A stretch of DNA of 64,000 nucleotides from Acorus gramineus (GCA_030737835.1 JAUJYN010000013.1:2709484-2773483); one strand, 5' to 3'; shown: positions 1 through 12,477, counted from the stretch's first letter. Notes: generated by a model not told the origin, from the letters alone. Made by a program: numbers and translations.

Positions 1-2503
1 AACCTAAAGCATAGAAAGTGTAGATCGGGTCCCGATCTACACCCCGGTGCTTTCAAATCCCGATTCCGGCCAACCTAGCCCTCCCATCCGCCCTCTCTTC
101 TCCTCAGATCCGAGCCAAATCGGAGGTAGGGGTAGGTCTTGGTGGTAGAGACCGTTGGGGAGCGTTTCGGTGCGCGGAGAGCAACCGGACACCTCTTCCT
201 CCCCCTTGGTAAGCTCTTTTTCCTCTTCTTTTTGGCTTAGATGTATGTTAGGAGGGGGGGTTTTGGGATTGGGTGGTGGTCGGCGGCTGTGGGTGGCTGT
301 CGGAGGTGGTTGGGGGCGGTCGGAGGCCGTCGGAGGCCGTTGGATGGGTGGTGGAGGTGCTCGGGCATGGGGGTTGCTGTTTCGGGCAGCAGGCAGGACA
401 TGCAGCACCGGCAGCAGCACAGGCAGCGCAGCAGGCTGGGCGCGCGCGCGTGCGTGCGCGCGGGCGTGCGCTCGGGTGGAGCTGGAGGCCAGCAGGCCGT
501 TGGTGTGCGATGGGCGCGAGTGCGCTGGGCGCAGGCGTGGGCGTGCTGGGGGTGCTGGTCGAGAGGGCGTCGTGCAGGGTGCGCGCGGGGTGCGCGCGGG
601 GCGCGGCGAGGCAGCGGTGGTCCGCGCGGGGCGCGGCGAGGTAGCAGTGGTGCGCGCGGGGCGAGGCGCTGCGCGCGGGGCGTGCGGGGTGCTCGCGGGC
701 CAGCGCAAGGCGTGTGGGGTGCGCGCGGACGGCTGCGCTGGGGCGCAGAGGGCGCGCGGTGCACCCGGGAGGCTCCACGGCGTGTCCAGGCGGCGGGAAG
801 GGGCCCGGCGGTGCGCTGGGTGCGCGGGCTGAGGCGCGGCGGTGCACCCGGGCGGTCGGGTGGCCGTGCGGGTGGTTGCCGGGGTGCTCGGGCTAGCGTG
901 CGTGCGGGTCGTATGCACGTTTGCCCGAGTGTTGGGTGTTTGTTTGTGGGTTTTGTGTATTTTGAGTCTTTTGTAGTATTTGTGGGTTTTACTCACCAAG
1001 TTGTTGCCCTGTCTTGCAGATCTCGACAGACGGTCGCGCGTCGACCCGACTTCCGATGAGTGGGACAACCCAACCCAGTTTGGGAGGCGCTACATGCACT
1101 TGGGCGTGTACCGTCCTCCCCTGGGGCACATAGTTAGTATTAACTGTTGTATTGTAATACATGTAAGCATGATGTGTGTGTAGAATGCATGCCACCCTAG
1201 ACTTGTATGTTAGGGACTTGCACCCTTAGGATTTGTGCATGAGCCGTGCATCCTGTCACCCCGTTATCATGCTAGGAAAGCCCTGACCTATGCATGCGTC
1301 CTATTAGTTTGATTTATTTATTTAAATGCAAACTTGTAATATTGTTAGCATGCTTTGGGGAATATAAGGGGGCCTTGCGAGGTTAACATTGAGACCCGGG
1401 TTAGGGTACTCCGTGTTCCTTGTTTGGTTGGCGGGATGTCCTACATCGGGACCTCAGGTTGCCCTCCCAAGGTCTCTTTTCCTCATTATTATCTTATGTA
1501 TTCCCCGCATCTTGGTTATGCGCGCTGGAGGAATTCTGAAAGAATTTAAGACATTAGAGTTGTAGAGATGTGCTGTCAGCAGATCCGAGTGGATCATATG
1601 CGATGGATAGGCTGTTCTGTTCCCTTCGTTGGATCCGTGTAAGAGACTACCTCAGCGTTAGAAAGGTTGTCCCGTGCAGGGGCTCCCATCAGTAGGCACC
1701 TCCTGATTTGGTAGAAGGACTGTGCTGAATGTGGGAGTGGCCAAACGACCTACGGAGTGGGGAGAGACTATCGGTGGACCAAGGGTGACCAACAGCCTAG
1801 TCAGTCCCAAGAGCCTTTGTCACCTATTGAGGGGTGAGGGTGAGGGTATGGTGGGCCGGCGATGCGGCGACCCACAGGATTGTGTATGGATGATTATCAG
1901 CCCATTAAGTCCCAATACCCTTTGTCACCTATTGAGGGGTGAGGGTGAGGGTGAGGGTGTGGTGGTTCGGTGATGTAGCGAACCACCAGACTTGTGATTG
2001 ATTATGCCACTTTGAGGCTCTTTGCTATAAATTGTGGTTAATATAAACTGTATGTATGGGTTGTGCTATTCACTGAGCGTGTGGCTCACCCCTCGCATAA
2101 AACCTTTTTCAGTGATCATCGAGGAGGACTTGAAAGAGGAGACTACACTAGTAGCGGAGTAGCGCCACGTCCCTCGAGTTTTGAGGCCATCAGCATCCTT
2201 CTCTTTGTTGTATGTATATATTTCTGTGCTTGGGCACCTAGTTTGGATTATGTATGGATTGTATTTGTGTGTATATGGACATGTTGGCTCTCACAGGACA
2301 TATGATTATGTATCGAGTCTGTAGTATATTTTGATTACAGATTCAGTCTTTTAGCTTCCGCATTTGGTGTATATATCATGTCAGCCCTGCTTTTATCTGT
2401 GTTGTCATTTTAGCTGTTGTGTGAGTATATTATTGAACTCCTGTTTACTGATATCATATATACACTTGCCGCGTCCCGGGGACGGCCGCCCTGGGGCGTG
2501 ACA
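1..2503 (+). mobile_element. 3' part of a long Gypsy-type LTR (Tekay/Del-like), entering from the left edge
   Basis: No real coding capacity. The segment ends in CCTGGGGCGTGACA at 2503, a 3' end typical of long plant Ty3/Gypsy LTRs, and carries near 2070 the block ACTGAGCGTGTGGCTC, which recurs (inverted) in the solo LTR at 3103-5628. No primer-binding site follows position 2503, so this is either a 3' LTR or a solo LTR; its start and any internal domain lie outside the window. It includes repeated GAGGGGTGAGGGTGAGGG blocks near 1835 and 1935. Calling the lineage Tekay/Del is inference from the LTR end and length. Confidence 0.7.
395..900. repeat. G-rich low-complexity block inside the LTR
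   Basis: Strongly G-biased on the plus strand with imperfect repeats of GCGCGGGGCGCGGCGAGG-like units. The skew keeps several frames open on both strands, giving long Arg/Ala/Pro/Gly-rich ORFs. These show no domain and are artefacts of composition. Confidence 0.7.
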
Positions 2504-2759
2504 CATAGTGTTATTTGTATTCATATATTTTTGGAGTGGCCCCTAAGTCAAAAGCGTAGAATTACATCTGAATGTTCAGTGTGTCTTATTGTATTATCTT
2601 CTCTCCCATGTCCTTATATCACTCTTTAATTTATTGATAAATTTATATGTTAAATAGAGTATAAATTTTAACATTAGATAGGTATATCTTTCTGATCATC
2701 CATGTTCTTTGACATTTTGTTGGTGTCTTAATCTATTCCATGGTGTCCAATGTGTCTAG

Positions 2760-3102
2760 ATGTCAAAGACAAGCCAGCCTCCCCTACGCATGGCATTCAA
2801 TAAGAATCGGATTGGAAACTGGACCAACCCGATGGATGCTTGTTTGGTGGGGTTACTTGTAGATCAATTTCAACAGGGTAATTGCGTGAAGGGAGTCTTC
2901 CAAAACAGTTCTTGGAAGACTATCACTGCAACCTTGAACTATCGCATGGCTATGACTTTGGAAATGAGTTGTTGCAAGAATCGTTGGAAAGTGTTGAAGC
3001 AAACCTATTACCTATACCAAGAACTTAGCAACAAAACATGATGGAGTTGGGATGATGCAAGGAAAATGGCTGTACCAGGAGATGCACAAGACTGGGATAG
3101 GG
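2760..3102 (+). pseudogene. PIF/Harbinger ORF1 (MYB/SANT-like), 5' part, interrupted
   Basis: The ATG at 2760 opens a reading frame resembling the MYB/SANT-like (Myb_DNA-bind_3 type) partner protein of plant Harbinger elements: the WTNPMDACLVGLLVDQ helix, then CKNRWKVLKQTYYLYQEL, then WSWDDARKM. This protein binds element ends together with the transposase. An in-frame TGA at 3039-3041 lies between NKT and WSWDD, and the frame is cut at 3102 by the solo LTR. It resumes after 5632 in the same phase, so both pieces are one former exon. The 5' boundary of the host element is not visible; 2504-2759 shows no further feature. Confidence 0.72.
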
Positions 3103-3180
3103 TGTAACGCCCCCGAATCCACGACTCCATTTTGAAGCGTGAAATCCGGGTGCGTTGACTAAATTCTTCGAATCTCAGAG

Positions 3181-3275
<95 letters not shown>

Positions 3276-5628
3276 CTTCATCCAGAGAACATACGAATAC
3301 ATCCCATAATTATACATATATTGTCAAGGCTAAAATCCAACACAAATTCAATATACATCAAAAACAACTTAATTTATATATATCCACACTATCATACATA
3401 TGGGTCCTCTACATGCCAAAGAAATGACCAACACCTTTTACACAAGTCTAGTGCTCCGGAAATAAAATACGAGCTTCAACCTCTAACGCCTTAACGAGAT
3501 CGACAACCACCAACAGCTAATCTGAAAGGTTGGGAAGAGAGAGGGATGAGCTACCACACGCTCAGTGAATGGACACAAGTGTCCCAATAATATATTATAC
3601 TTTAAAATAATCAGTTATAAAGTGTCTATGGAACAATTGTTGTAATATAAAGCAAAGCTTATAATAAAGAAGCCATTTAAAACATTCAAGGATATAATAA
3701 CATTTCTCTTTCGAATAAAATATGATGTCATAAAAATCTTCTCATGATTTCAACTACATGATGTATATGAATGCAACGGACACGCATGCCCGCTTTCCAT
3801 GACACCTAGCCACAGGGATTTCACTTTGGAAATCGGGCCACGTAGACATAGCCACCTAGACTTGGGTCAAATTTAGACCGCAGCCACCTAGACTGAGCCA
3901 CCTAGACGATTTGATGCATGCACAATCAAAACTACTTCTTTCAAGTATACAACATGCAACAATTTTCATAAATCCCATAATTTTCAATGCATACAATATA
4001 TCCAAAATATCAACATATATGATGATAATATGCTCATATGGTTCATACAAGATAGATTTCATAATCATAAAATAACATGATGCTTTTCAAATAATATAGA
4101 GACATCCACTCACCTCCAGTTCATGCAATACAAACCGATGCACGTGCATGAACGCTACACACTCGCACGTGGATAACCTAGCATAACAATTATGCAATCA
4201 ATAAATAAGAAAATCATTCAATCATGACAAACAACTTACAACAACACTCGGCCCAATAATCCCAAGAGCCCGTACCAAATAGACCTACAATCCGCAACTC
4301 ACCTTAAAGGCCTAACAAAAATCCCAACTCCAAATAAATATTAAAGTGTTCATATCTCACAATGATCTGATAATCAATATCCATTTATTTCATAAGGCCC
4401 ACATAATCGATCAATCCTCGAATAAAATATTTAGACAAATAATCCACTACAACTCCAATGATCCACTAAGGCTCTACTACAACTCCAATGATCCAAATAA
4501 CAATAATATCCAATTAATATTCATTGATCCCACTAAACCAAATTATCGATTTAAGATCCAATTTGAGTCACCGAGATCAACAAAATCATCAAAACCCACA
4601 AATTAAATTATACTCATTAAACATCCATTTGGGATCCCTTTAATCTCTAAAATTCATCAAACTTGGTCATGAAGCTAAATATTTGAATTCTAAGAAACTG
4701 TACAGAAATCTTTGAAAAATCATAACTTTCTACCCGTAACTCCGAATTGGACGATTAATAATTCGTTGGAAAGATCTTTTCGAAACCTATTTCTGTTTCT
4801 GAAATACAATTTTCTCAAAAACGACTCTATCATTGTCAAAAACACGATTTAATGATCAAGTATACAATCAACCCGAAAATAACCCTTAAATCCCAAAACC
4901 AATAAATCTAGTTTGATATTGAGAAATCCTTCGAGATCCATTGAAATCTAATAAAAACATCATCTATTTAAAATCAATCAAACCCTAACCCTAATCTATC
5001 AACCTTCTTCCCCAAATAATTGATTGACACAATCATCTCCTAACCAAAAATAAATTGAGACACAAAACAATAAAAATTAATAGAGAAAGATTTATCATGG
5101 TGCTCGACGGGTAGAGTTAGGTCATCCACACCCTTCATGCCTCATGAGAATTCAGATGCAAACCCTAACCCAAAACGTGTTATATAAAAAGGGTTTTATA
5201 AAACGACCCCTCAAGTATTCTAGGTTTACAACGAGGTCCTTATCCGATTTACAGACATATCCCTATCCGATTTACAGACAGATCCCTATCCAATTTAGAA
5301 ACAGATCCCTAAAGGCAATTAAAAAGTATTCTGGATTCGCAACCACATCCTTGGGCCCAATAATTTGACACAAAATTCTAAAAACTTAATTTTTCGAACT
5401 CTAAATCTCACTAAATTTCAACCAGAATATCTTGAGACTATAAAGATCTCCAGAAAAATATAAAATAAATATTTCAACATCAATTTATAATTATTATAAT
5501 TATAAATCAAATTGGACCCATTTGAACCCACCGCCAAATCTAAAAATGAAATAATTAAATTTTAATTTAAAAAAATTCCATTATATATTTAAAATAATAT
5601 ATAAGGCTAAAAATACAGAGACGTTACA
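3103..5628 (-). mobile_element. Solo LTR of a Gypsy-type element inserted in Harbinger ORF1
   Basis: A 2526-bp unit bounded by TGTAACG...CGTTACA. The same 4 bp, AGGG, lie on both sides (3099-3102 and 5629-5632). Removing the unit and one AGGG rejoins the MYB/SANT reading frame exactly. On the minus strand it ends GGATTCGGGGGCGTTACA and contains ACTGAGCGTGTGGTAGCTC near 3570, paralleling the LTR at 1-2503. There is no internal coding domain, PBS or second LTR, so a solo LTR left by LTR-LTR recombination is the simplest reading. Target duplications are usually 5 bp; only 4 match perfectly here. Confidence 0.82.
3184..3272. repeat. (TA)n microsatellite
   Basis: About 89 bp of uninterrupted TA dinucleotide inside the solo LTR. 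It produces a spurious Ile/Tyr ORF. Confidence 0.95.
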
Positions 5629-5632
5629 AGGG

Positions 5633-6471
5633 TCATATCGGTATGTACAATTGAGGATAGTTTAGTTTTGTCATCGTCTCCTCAAATGTTCGATGTTAAA
5701 TTAAAGTCGTTGTCTGCTTATCCTGTGCAGAACAATACCAAGTTTGGGTTATGCCGGGACAAGCCATTTATATGGTTCAAAGAATTCTCCATAATATGTG
5801 GGAACTCCACATCCAAGAGATTCCATGCCCATGCCTCCCTCGTCAGTGAGGATGAGGATGACAATGACACTGAATGAGACTAAATGGAGGCCAACAAAAA
5901 TAGGTTTGATTCACTATATATAGAGAGACCATCAGTGGAGGATTACTTCACTCGAGGGAATACATATGAGAACAAGTGGGGGACCACCACACCAATTGAG
6001 ATACCTGATGAAGGTGAACCAACCTCTAGGAGAAAGGGTAAACGTTCCATAGCGTCCACTGCTTTTGACATGGGAGAGGATGATTTGCAAATTCCAAAAA
6101 AACGATTATCTGGGTCTGATAAGAGGGTGAAGAACTCAATTGCTGCTGAAGGATACATGGTTGAGTTCATCGAAATTTGGAGGCCAAGGGTGGATGTGGC
6201 AAAAGAATACTTGAAAAAAGATTATGAGGGGAAGTACACTTTGGAGCAGGCAATCAAGTGTTTTTCAATGTTTAGGCAACTCAGTTCGGCTAATAAGTTG
6301 GCTGCAGTTGAGGCTCTGAAAGATGAGGCGAACCGCACTATTTTCATGACATTCCCGGATGACTTGAAGATAGACTGGATTGAGAGGCAGGGGATGAACT
6401 ATCAACCACCTCCCTACGTTCCACTTGCACCATATGAAGGACTCAAGCAGTTACCTTTCTGTTTTTCCTAA
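5633..6471 (+). pseudogene. PIF/Harbinger ORF1 (MYB/SANT-like), 3' part
   Basis: Continues the frame left at 3102 (DWDRVIS). A plausible 90-bp phase-0 intron follows: donor TCG|GTATGT at 5641, acceptor CTGTGCAG ending at 5730. It joins VIS to NNTKFGLCRDKPF, matching the usual continuation of this family (KF...KPF...IF/ICG). Two stops (5875-5877 and 5881-5883) separate this from the C-terminal part, METEANK-like start at 5884 to the TAA at 6471, which includes DDLKIDWIERQ and PPPYVPLAPYEGL. Whether those stops are mutations or a separate small exon boundary is unclear. Decayed, not functional. Confidence 0.65.
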
Positions 6472-6826
6472 CGTAGTCTTATTTTTTGAGCCACCTACAG
6501 TAGGAAGCCTAGTAACGTATTATTAATATGGATATGTAATCTAAGAAGACATTATCATCTTTTGATGAAAATACGAGAATGATGTGTAATTAGGGTTATT
6601 TCTGGAAACACTCCTAGTTTTGTAAGTATTTGTAGCACATGGATGCTATATGATAATCCACATGTATATATATCGGTGATGGTGATGTTATGTTTGAATG
6701 CTTGAAATCTTCATGTGATATGAATTCATGCATCATCCGTCAAATGGCAATTCACAATCCATTTGTATCCCTCTTCCATTTTGTATGTGTATATTCAATG
6801 CTCTCTTATTTGCCCAAATGCAGTCT

Positions 6827-8217
6827 ATGGATTCCTCAACAAGGAAAAGACTTCAGTTTGAATTTTTAGTCAATTTTTTGAAGAGGATAAGGAATCAATG
6901 TTCTTGGAGATGGCCTATGTACTTGACCATTTCAGGTATAGGGTTGAAAGCCAATCATTGACAAGGAGACCGATGAGAACTGGACCCTTGTCAGGCCATG
7001 CATTTGTACATGAGTTGCTCCAAGGACATGAGGCTAGGGCATATGAGAATCTCCGCATGTGTCCTCCAATGTTCTTAAAACTGAGGGATGTCTTGATCAA
7101 CAAAGGTCTCCTAAAAGACACTACCAACCTCACTTGTACTGAACAGCTTGCAATCTTTCTTCATGCTCTCGGCCATGGTTTGTCTAATAGGGTGTTATCG
7201 GAACGCTTTCACCATTTAGGGGAGACAATAAGTAGGCACTTCAATGCTGTCCTCACAGCAGTGGTGTCCCTAAAACGAGAGTACATCAACCTTCCACAAA
7301 ATGATGTGCAAGTCCATCCTCATGTGAGGCACAACAAAATCTTTTACCCATATTTTAAGGTGAGTTTATACTTCTCATAACATGTTCTATTCCAACTCTT
7401 TCTCATATATGTCATATCAATCTTATGCAAATACATGCGTTCTTCAATTATAGAATGCGGTGGGGGAAATTGATGGGACACACATCCCTGCACTTGTCAG
7501 AAAAAATAAGGCCACATGATATCACAATCGGAAGGGATGGATATCACAGAATGTGATGGCCGCTTGCTCGTTTGACTTGCAATTCCAATACTTCATTGTT
7601 GGTTGGGAAGATTCAATGGCCGACATGAAAGTCTTTAGATGGGCATTGGAGAGTGGGGGTTTTAGTGTCCCAGAAGGTATATTCATCCATATCATTGTAA
7701 ACCAGTTTTTTAACTTGTGCTATATCATTCATTTTTATTAAACTAATACGAATCCTTTCTACCAGGAAAATATTATTTGGTTGACTCTGGATACGCGAAC
7801 ACTGATAAGTTTCTTGCACCCTACCTTTCTCATAGATATCATTTGTCTGAGTTTCTGAATCACAGATGTAATAGATGTAGTGGTCCAAATGAACTCTTCA
7901 ACCATAGGCATGCACAGTTGAGGAATGTCATTGAGCGTGCATTTGGAGTTCTAAAAATGCGCTTCAAATGTCTTAAATGCATTCCATATTATCCATTCAG
8001 AACCGAGACTAAAATTGCACTTACATGTTGCATACTCCATAACTTCATTCGTAGGGAGGAAGGGTCAGACTTTTTATTTAATATGAGTCAAGATGAAATG
8101 GATGGAGTTGGGGATGTTAGAGATGAAGGAAATATCGATGTGGCAAACGAGGATAATGTTGGAGGGGCTCAACTGAGAACAATGATTACCGATCAATTGT
8201 GGGGGTTAGGAATGTAA
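6827..8217 (+). pseudogene. PIF/Harbinger transposase (DDE_4) with stop and frameshift
   Basis: Three exons fit: 6827-7359 (HNKIFYPYFK|gt), 7454-7676 (ag|NAVGEIDGTH ... FSVPEG|gt) and 7766-8217 (ag|KYYLVDSGYANTDKFLAPY to the TAA). The DDE_4 nuclease signatures are present in order: EIDGTHIP, GWEDSMADMKVF, LVDSGY and the glutamate in NVIERAFGVLKMRF. The N-terminal helix region RRPMRTGPLSGHAFVHELL is typical of the family. Defects: a 1-nt shift in a T-run near 6875 that separates the start from LEMAYVLDHF, and a TGA at 7517-7519 within the second exon. It would have cut and pasted the element in the nucleus together with ORF1. Element ends (3-bp target duplication) were not located. Confidence 0.85.
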
Positions 8218-8492
8218 GTGAAAGTTGAAATGGAGTCTTTAAATTACATGACATTTGAATTTAACAATCCTTGATGTGTTAGTCATCTATATATGGGTTT
8301 TCTAATTGCAGAGGCAGTGAGGTGATGGCGTTTCTGGTAGTTTGGTTTGTCAATGTATTAAACTCCTATTGCCCTTTGCATTCTATGATATTTGTTTAGT
8401 TATATACAACATTCATTTGATTGACTATGTGATTTAAAATAATGTTACTCATTATATTTTCTATTTATGTAACATGCACTTGTTTCCATTGG

Positions 8493-9011
8493 ATGAGAAA
8501 TTATCCATATTACATGGTCGCAAAGGGAAGGAGGCCCGGAGTGTACGATAATTGGGCAGCCTGTCACGCACAGGTGCATCGCTTCAGAGGAGCTACATTC
8601 ATGGGTGTGAACGATATCGAGGAGAAGTTTGCATTCATAAACTCTGTGAATGCAGGCCTATAGTCGGATGCACCTATCATTGTGTTGGATACCACACCCC
8701 CTCCATCAGATGAGACCAATGGCATGAACAAACCACTGCTACCAGACACTCCACCAGCTACTGCAGACCTTCCAGATCTTACACCAACCGAGATACTGCC
8801 ATAGTCCTCACAGCCAGTGCACCACCAGTTGTTGTATAGTGTAGAACAGTCACATCATATTTCAGGTGAGGTTCAAGCCACTATTTTCTTATCTGAGGTG
8901 ACTGTTCATGGGATTCCAGTTATGCCACTCTTTCTGAGTTTGTTTGCATCATTTGTGGTGCTTGTTGGACTTATTTTCATTCTGTTGTTTGTTTTGTTCA
9001 TGCGTCATTGA
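8493..9011 (+). pseudogene. Viroplasmin (Cauli_VI/RNase H1 N-terminal)-like ORF with C-terminal membrane segment
   Basis: From the ATG at 8493 the frame reads YYMVAKGRRPGVYDNWAACH and AQVHRFRGATFMGV, the core of the viroplasmin/RNase H1 N-terminal hybrid-binding fold. After TAG stops at 8661 and 8802 the same frame continues through a Pro/Thr-rich stretch to a strongly hydrophobic tail (LFLSLFASFVVLVGLIFILL) and stops at 9009-9011. No RNase H catalytic domain follows. It lies only 275 bp downstream of the Harbinger transposase on the same strand, so it could be a captured passenger ORF, part of the transposase 3' exon system, or an unrelated relic. The domain call is from motif reading only. 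Confidence 0.5.
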
Positions 9012-11094
9012 TAGTATGCAAGGGTTGGGATTGTCTTACAAACTCAACACTTTTATTTTATGATGCCCACTAGTTTATGGGCCAATTTTGTTGATTATTC
9101 AGTTTGTATGGATGTTCAAACACCACATTCTGTTTATCCATGATGCTAATTTTGACTTAACCTCGATACTACAGGAGGTTAATGTGAATATGAACTTATG
9201 AATGTATTGTGATGATGTCTTTCATGTCTAATATTATATAATTTAGCCTTCTTATAACATGCCATATGTATGTGTTTAGATATGTGTGTGATCATGAAAT
9301 TTATATATATGTTAACATTTGATAACAGGGATGTCATAGTTCCAATTAATATATTGTGTCAATTACCACCTTCATGTTCACCATGGTTTCCTAGATGAGA
9401 AGAGATTTTGGATCAATGTGAAGTGGTTGTTTCATGTGAGTGATGTGTTTTGCTAACTTCATTTTCCTAATATCAAATATATTGTACATTTGCAATTATT
9501 ACTACTTAGGTTATTTCTGTATATATCATTATTTATATATTTATCTTGTTTATACAAAAAATTACACAATATAGGTGTATAAATAACTTAGTGGACCCTA
9601 TTATAAGTTACTTGAAAATTGACATATAACAGATGGTCGCAAATTAAATGAAGCAATATAAGATAACTAGGGCTATTTGGTACAACAAAAAGATTAAGAT
9701 TGACACTAAAATTTGTTAATAATTCTCAGTCATTTAATTAGACAAAAATAAAAACATTTTAATTTATTACTATTTATGACTAACCGATTGAGTAAATTTA
9801 ATTAACACATAACCCATACTTGGAATCATTACAAAGCAATTGGAATCAACACTAAGCATACATAGAGTTAATTGTAAAAAAATATTTGAAGGTCCACCAT
9901 AAAATATTACATAAGATGGACGGTTCAAATTTAATTTCATTCATCATGAATTGATATATATCTATCAACTATACCAAACAACAACTTATATTCCAGGGGC
10001 AAAGTTGACATTTTAAATATAATAACTCATTATCCATTCCTTATCAACCATTCATCCACAATTTATTCTGGGTTAACCAAATATTAAAAATCTGAATTTT
10101 ACGTTTCCCAATACGAATAACAAAAAAAACAACCAAACACGGATACGCTTATTCTACCAAACACTATTATCTATCCCAGTATAACTATCAGGACTGAATA
10201 AGGCAATTCCACTTCCCAAACGGGTAAAGCCCCTCAAACCCACATCCAAACATGGTTTAAGTTTTGCTGGAATTTAAGTGGAATCCTAGATATTCTTTTG
10301 ATCTTGTTTTTTTGGCATATAAACAAATGTATTCATATAGAGGATCTTAATCAATTTTTGAATAAGGATTTCAAATCCATTTCAATTGTCTATTTGGGAT
10401 AATTTTTTTATAGTGAAAAGTTGATGATTTCATTACATTTCATTATATATTATATCTATAAAAATCTTTCTTAATTTCATTTCATATCACTTCATTTGAT
10501 TTCTATTTAGATAATAAAATCATTTAATTTTGAGTAGATAACTCCGAGGAGTGGGTTCTTTAGCTCTTATGAATTGTGAACCTTTATAGTAGTAGTTTTT
10601 AAAATACTTTTTTTTTATATTAATATACACATGCATATACATCTTTATGTTGAAAATGACCCCGACATTATAGTTCCCTAATCTAGATAAATATCACATG
10701 GTTCAGAATCATCTAATGAATGATGCATAGCTATGATACCAGTGAATGAACATTTTCAATTACTAAGAAAAAAATGTTAATTTTTTTTCTATAACTTTCA
10801 ATATATATTGCATGTGTATCAAGATTTAACTCATAGTTTAGAAATTAGTATATAATACACTTTCATCAAAATAATGTCCTAAAAAAGATACAAATATAAA
10901 TTTAGGTACTCCTTATCAAAGTAGGTGCCCGAGTCCCTTTCAATCTTTCATTAGATCATTTTAAATGAACTGGATGATATAATAAAGAAAAAAACATCCT
11001 TTAAAATGAATTAAATGCAACATTAACCAAGTAAAATATATGATTATCTAACATAATAGGGTGCCCCATTTGTAAAGTATATAAAAAAAGGGGG
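9012..11094. other. Non-coding AT-rich stretch, possible weak MITE at 9669-10237
   Basis: No gene seen. The interval 9669-10237 begins AGGGCTATTTGGTAC and ends CCCAAACGGGTAAAGCCCC, faintly inverted, and contains CCAAACA-type motifs common near plant MITE ends, but no target duplication was found. The rest is AT-rich sequence with no structure recognised. Confidence 0.3.
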
Positions 11095-11102
11095 TTCACA
11101 GA

Positions 11103-11934
11103 TAGGCCTGTCAACGGGTCGGGTCCAGACCCGGACCCGACCCGACCCGGACTCGATTACACGTGTAATATACCCGACCCGATTTGGACCCGACCCGACG
11201 GACCCGAACAAACAAACGGGTCGGGTCCGGGTCCACCCTGCCCCGACCCGTTGGACCCGACTGTTTTTTTTAATATATGTTCATATATTATAAGACCATT
11301 AGTATTAGTTGATACATAATTTTATTTCTTACTTAACTTATTTTTGTATCTACAAGTTCATAAATCATAATCATAACAAGCCTATAAATTGGTTTGTTTT
11401 GGACGATTAACTTATTAGCTTTTGAATTTGTATGATTAATTAGTTTGTTGCATGATTTATGTTTATTATTTAGGTTAATATGTTAGTGTTTATTGTTTTG
11501 AATGTTATTTAGGTTAATATTGTTTTGAATGTTGTTTAGGTTAGTTATGTTTATTATTTAGGTTAATATGTTTTTTATGTTAGTGATTATTGTTTTGGAT
11601 GTTGTTTAATAATTCATTTACTTCTTTTGAATTGTATAAAATTATATTCAAACATAGTCTTATTAACAATAATGTTTTATTACAAAAAATTTCAAATAGA
11701 ATGATAAGACAAACAAATACATGAGCTATTCTCTTTTTTTTTTTTTTTACCCAACCATCCGGGTTGGGTCGGACCCGGACCCGCCCCGGGTCCGACGGGT
11801 CCGGGTCCCGGTCCGGGTCCACATTTCTCTGGACCCACCGGGTCCTAGGTTGGACCCGGACCCACCGGGTCTTGCCACGGGTCGGGTCCGGGTCCACCCC
11901 GACCCGACCCGGACCCGACCCGTTGACAGGCCTA
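11103..11934. mobile_element. Non-autonomous hAT-type element (copy 1)
   Basis: Terminal inverted repeats begin TAGGCCTGTCAACGGGTCGG and match for 24 bp at both ends. Flanks are TTCACAGA (11095-11102) and TTCATAGA (11935-11942), an 8-bp target duplication with one mismatch, the hAT size. Subterminal DNA is packed with GGGTC/GACCC; the middle (about 11270-11740) is AT-rich with repeated GTTTAGGTTAATATG-like units. No transposase is encoded; ORFs at the right end come from the GACCC repeats. Confidence 0.85.
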
Positions 11935-11961
11935 TTCATAGATCCCTCGCCTTAAATTATA

Positions 11962-12477
11962 GGGAAAAATCCAAATAACCTCATGTAAATTGTCTGAAAT
12001 CCATATAACCCCCTAACTTTTTTAAAAGTCCATATCACCCCCTGAAAATACATATGTAAATTCAAATAGTCCTCTTAGTTAAATTTTCATTGACAGATTA
12101 TGATTATTCTGTAAATATTTTGTCTGGTTAACCCTTGTTGAAAACATAACATACCAAAACTCCTTTATAATGTATTAAAAATGTGAAAAACCCTTTATAA
12201 ATGATGATTTTATCTATATAGATAGGGTTTTACAATCTATCCGAAAGGATAAAATTGTCATATACAAAAGGTTTTTCACATTTTTAACAAATTGTAGAAA
12301 GTTTTTAGTATACAATATTTTCAGTCAGGATTAACAAAACACAATATTGATTATTTGTCAACGGAAGTTTAACTCGATGGTTATTTGAATTTACATAAAT
12401 ATTTTTAAGGGGTCATATGGACTTTAAAAAAAGCTAAAGGATATATAGAGTTTATAGGGGTTATTTGGATTTTCCCC
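11962..12477. mobile_element. MULE-type MITE with long TIRs
   Basis: Inverted repeats of roughly 120 bp: the left starts GGGAAAAATCCAAATAACC, the right ends GGTTATTTGGATTTTCCCC, and similarity continues through the CCATATCACCCCCTGAAAA / TTTTTAAGGGGTCATATGG blocks. Flanks TAAATTATA (11953-11961) and TAATTTATA (12478-12486) are a 9-bp duplication with one mismatch, as expected for Mutator-like elements. It sits 19 bp from the end of the hAT element. No coding capacity. Confidence 0.8.

Noticed and set aside
37..1068. Long overlapping ORFs on both strands (up to 343 codons)
   Set aside because: They come from the G-rich repeat inside an LTR; products are Arg/Pro/Ala-rich with no domain, and several frames are open at once.
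3155..3427. ORF spanning the (TA)n repeat
   Set aside because: An Ile/Tyr run made by the microsatellite.
4980..5175. Telomere-like AAACCCTAACCCTAA words
   Set aside because: Only two short occurrences inside an LTR; plant telo-box-like words are common and there is no array.
9669..10237. Possible MITE with GGGCT...AGCCCC ends
   Set aside because: Inverted similarity is weak and no 2-, 3-, 8- or 9-bp duplication could be found; kept only as a note.
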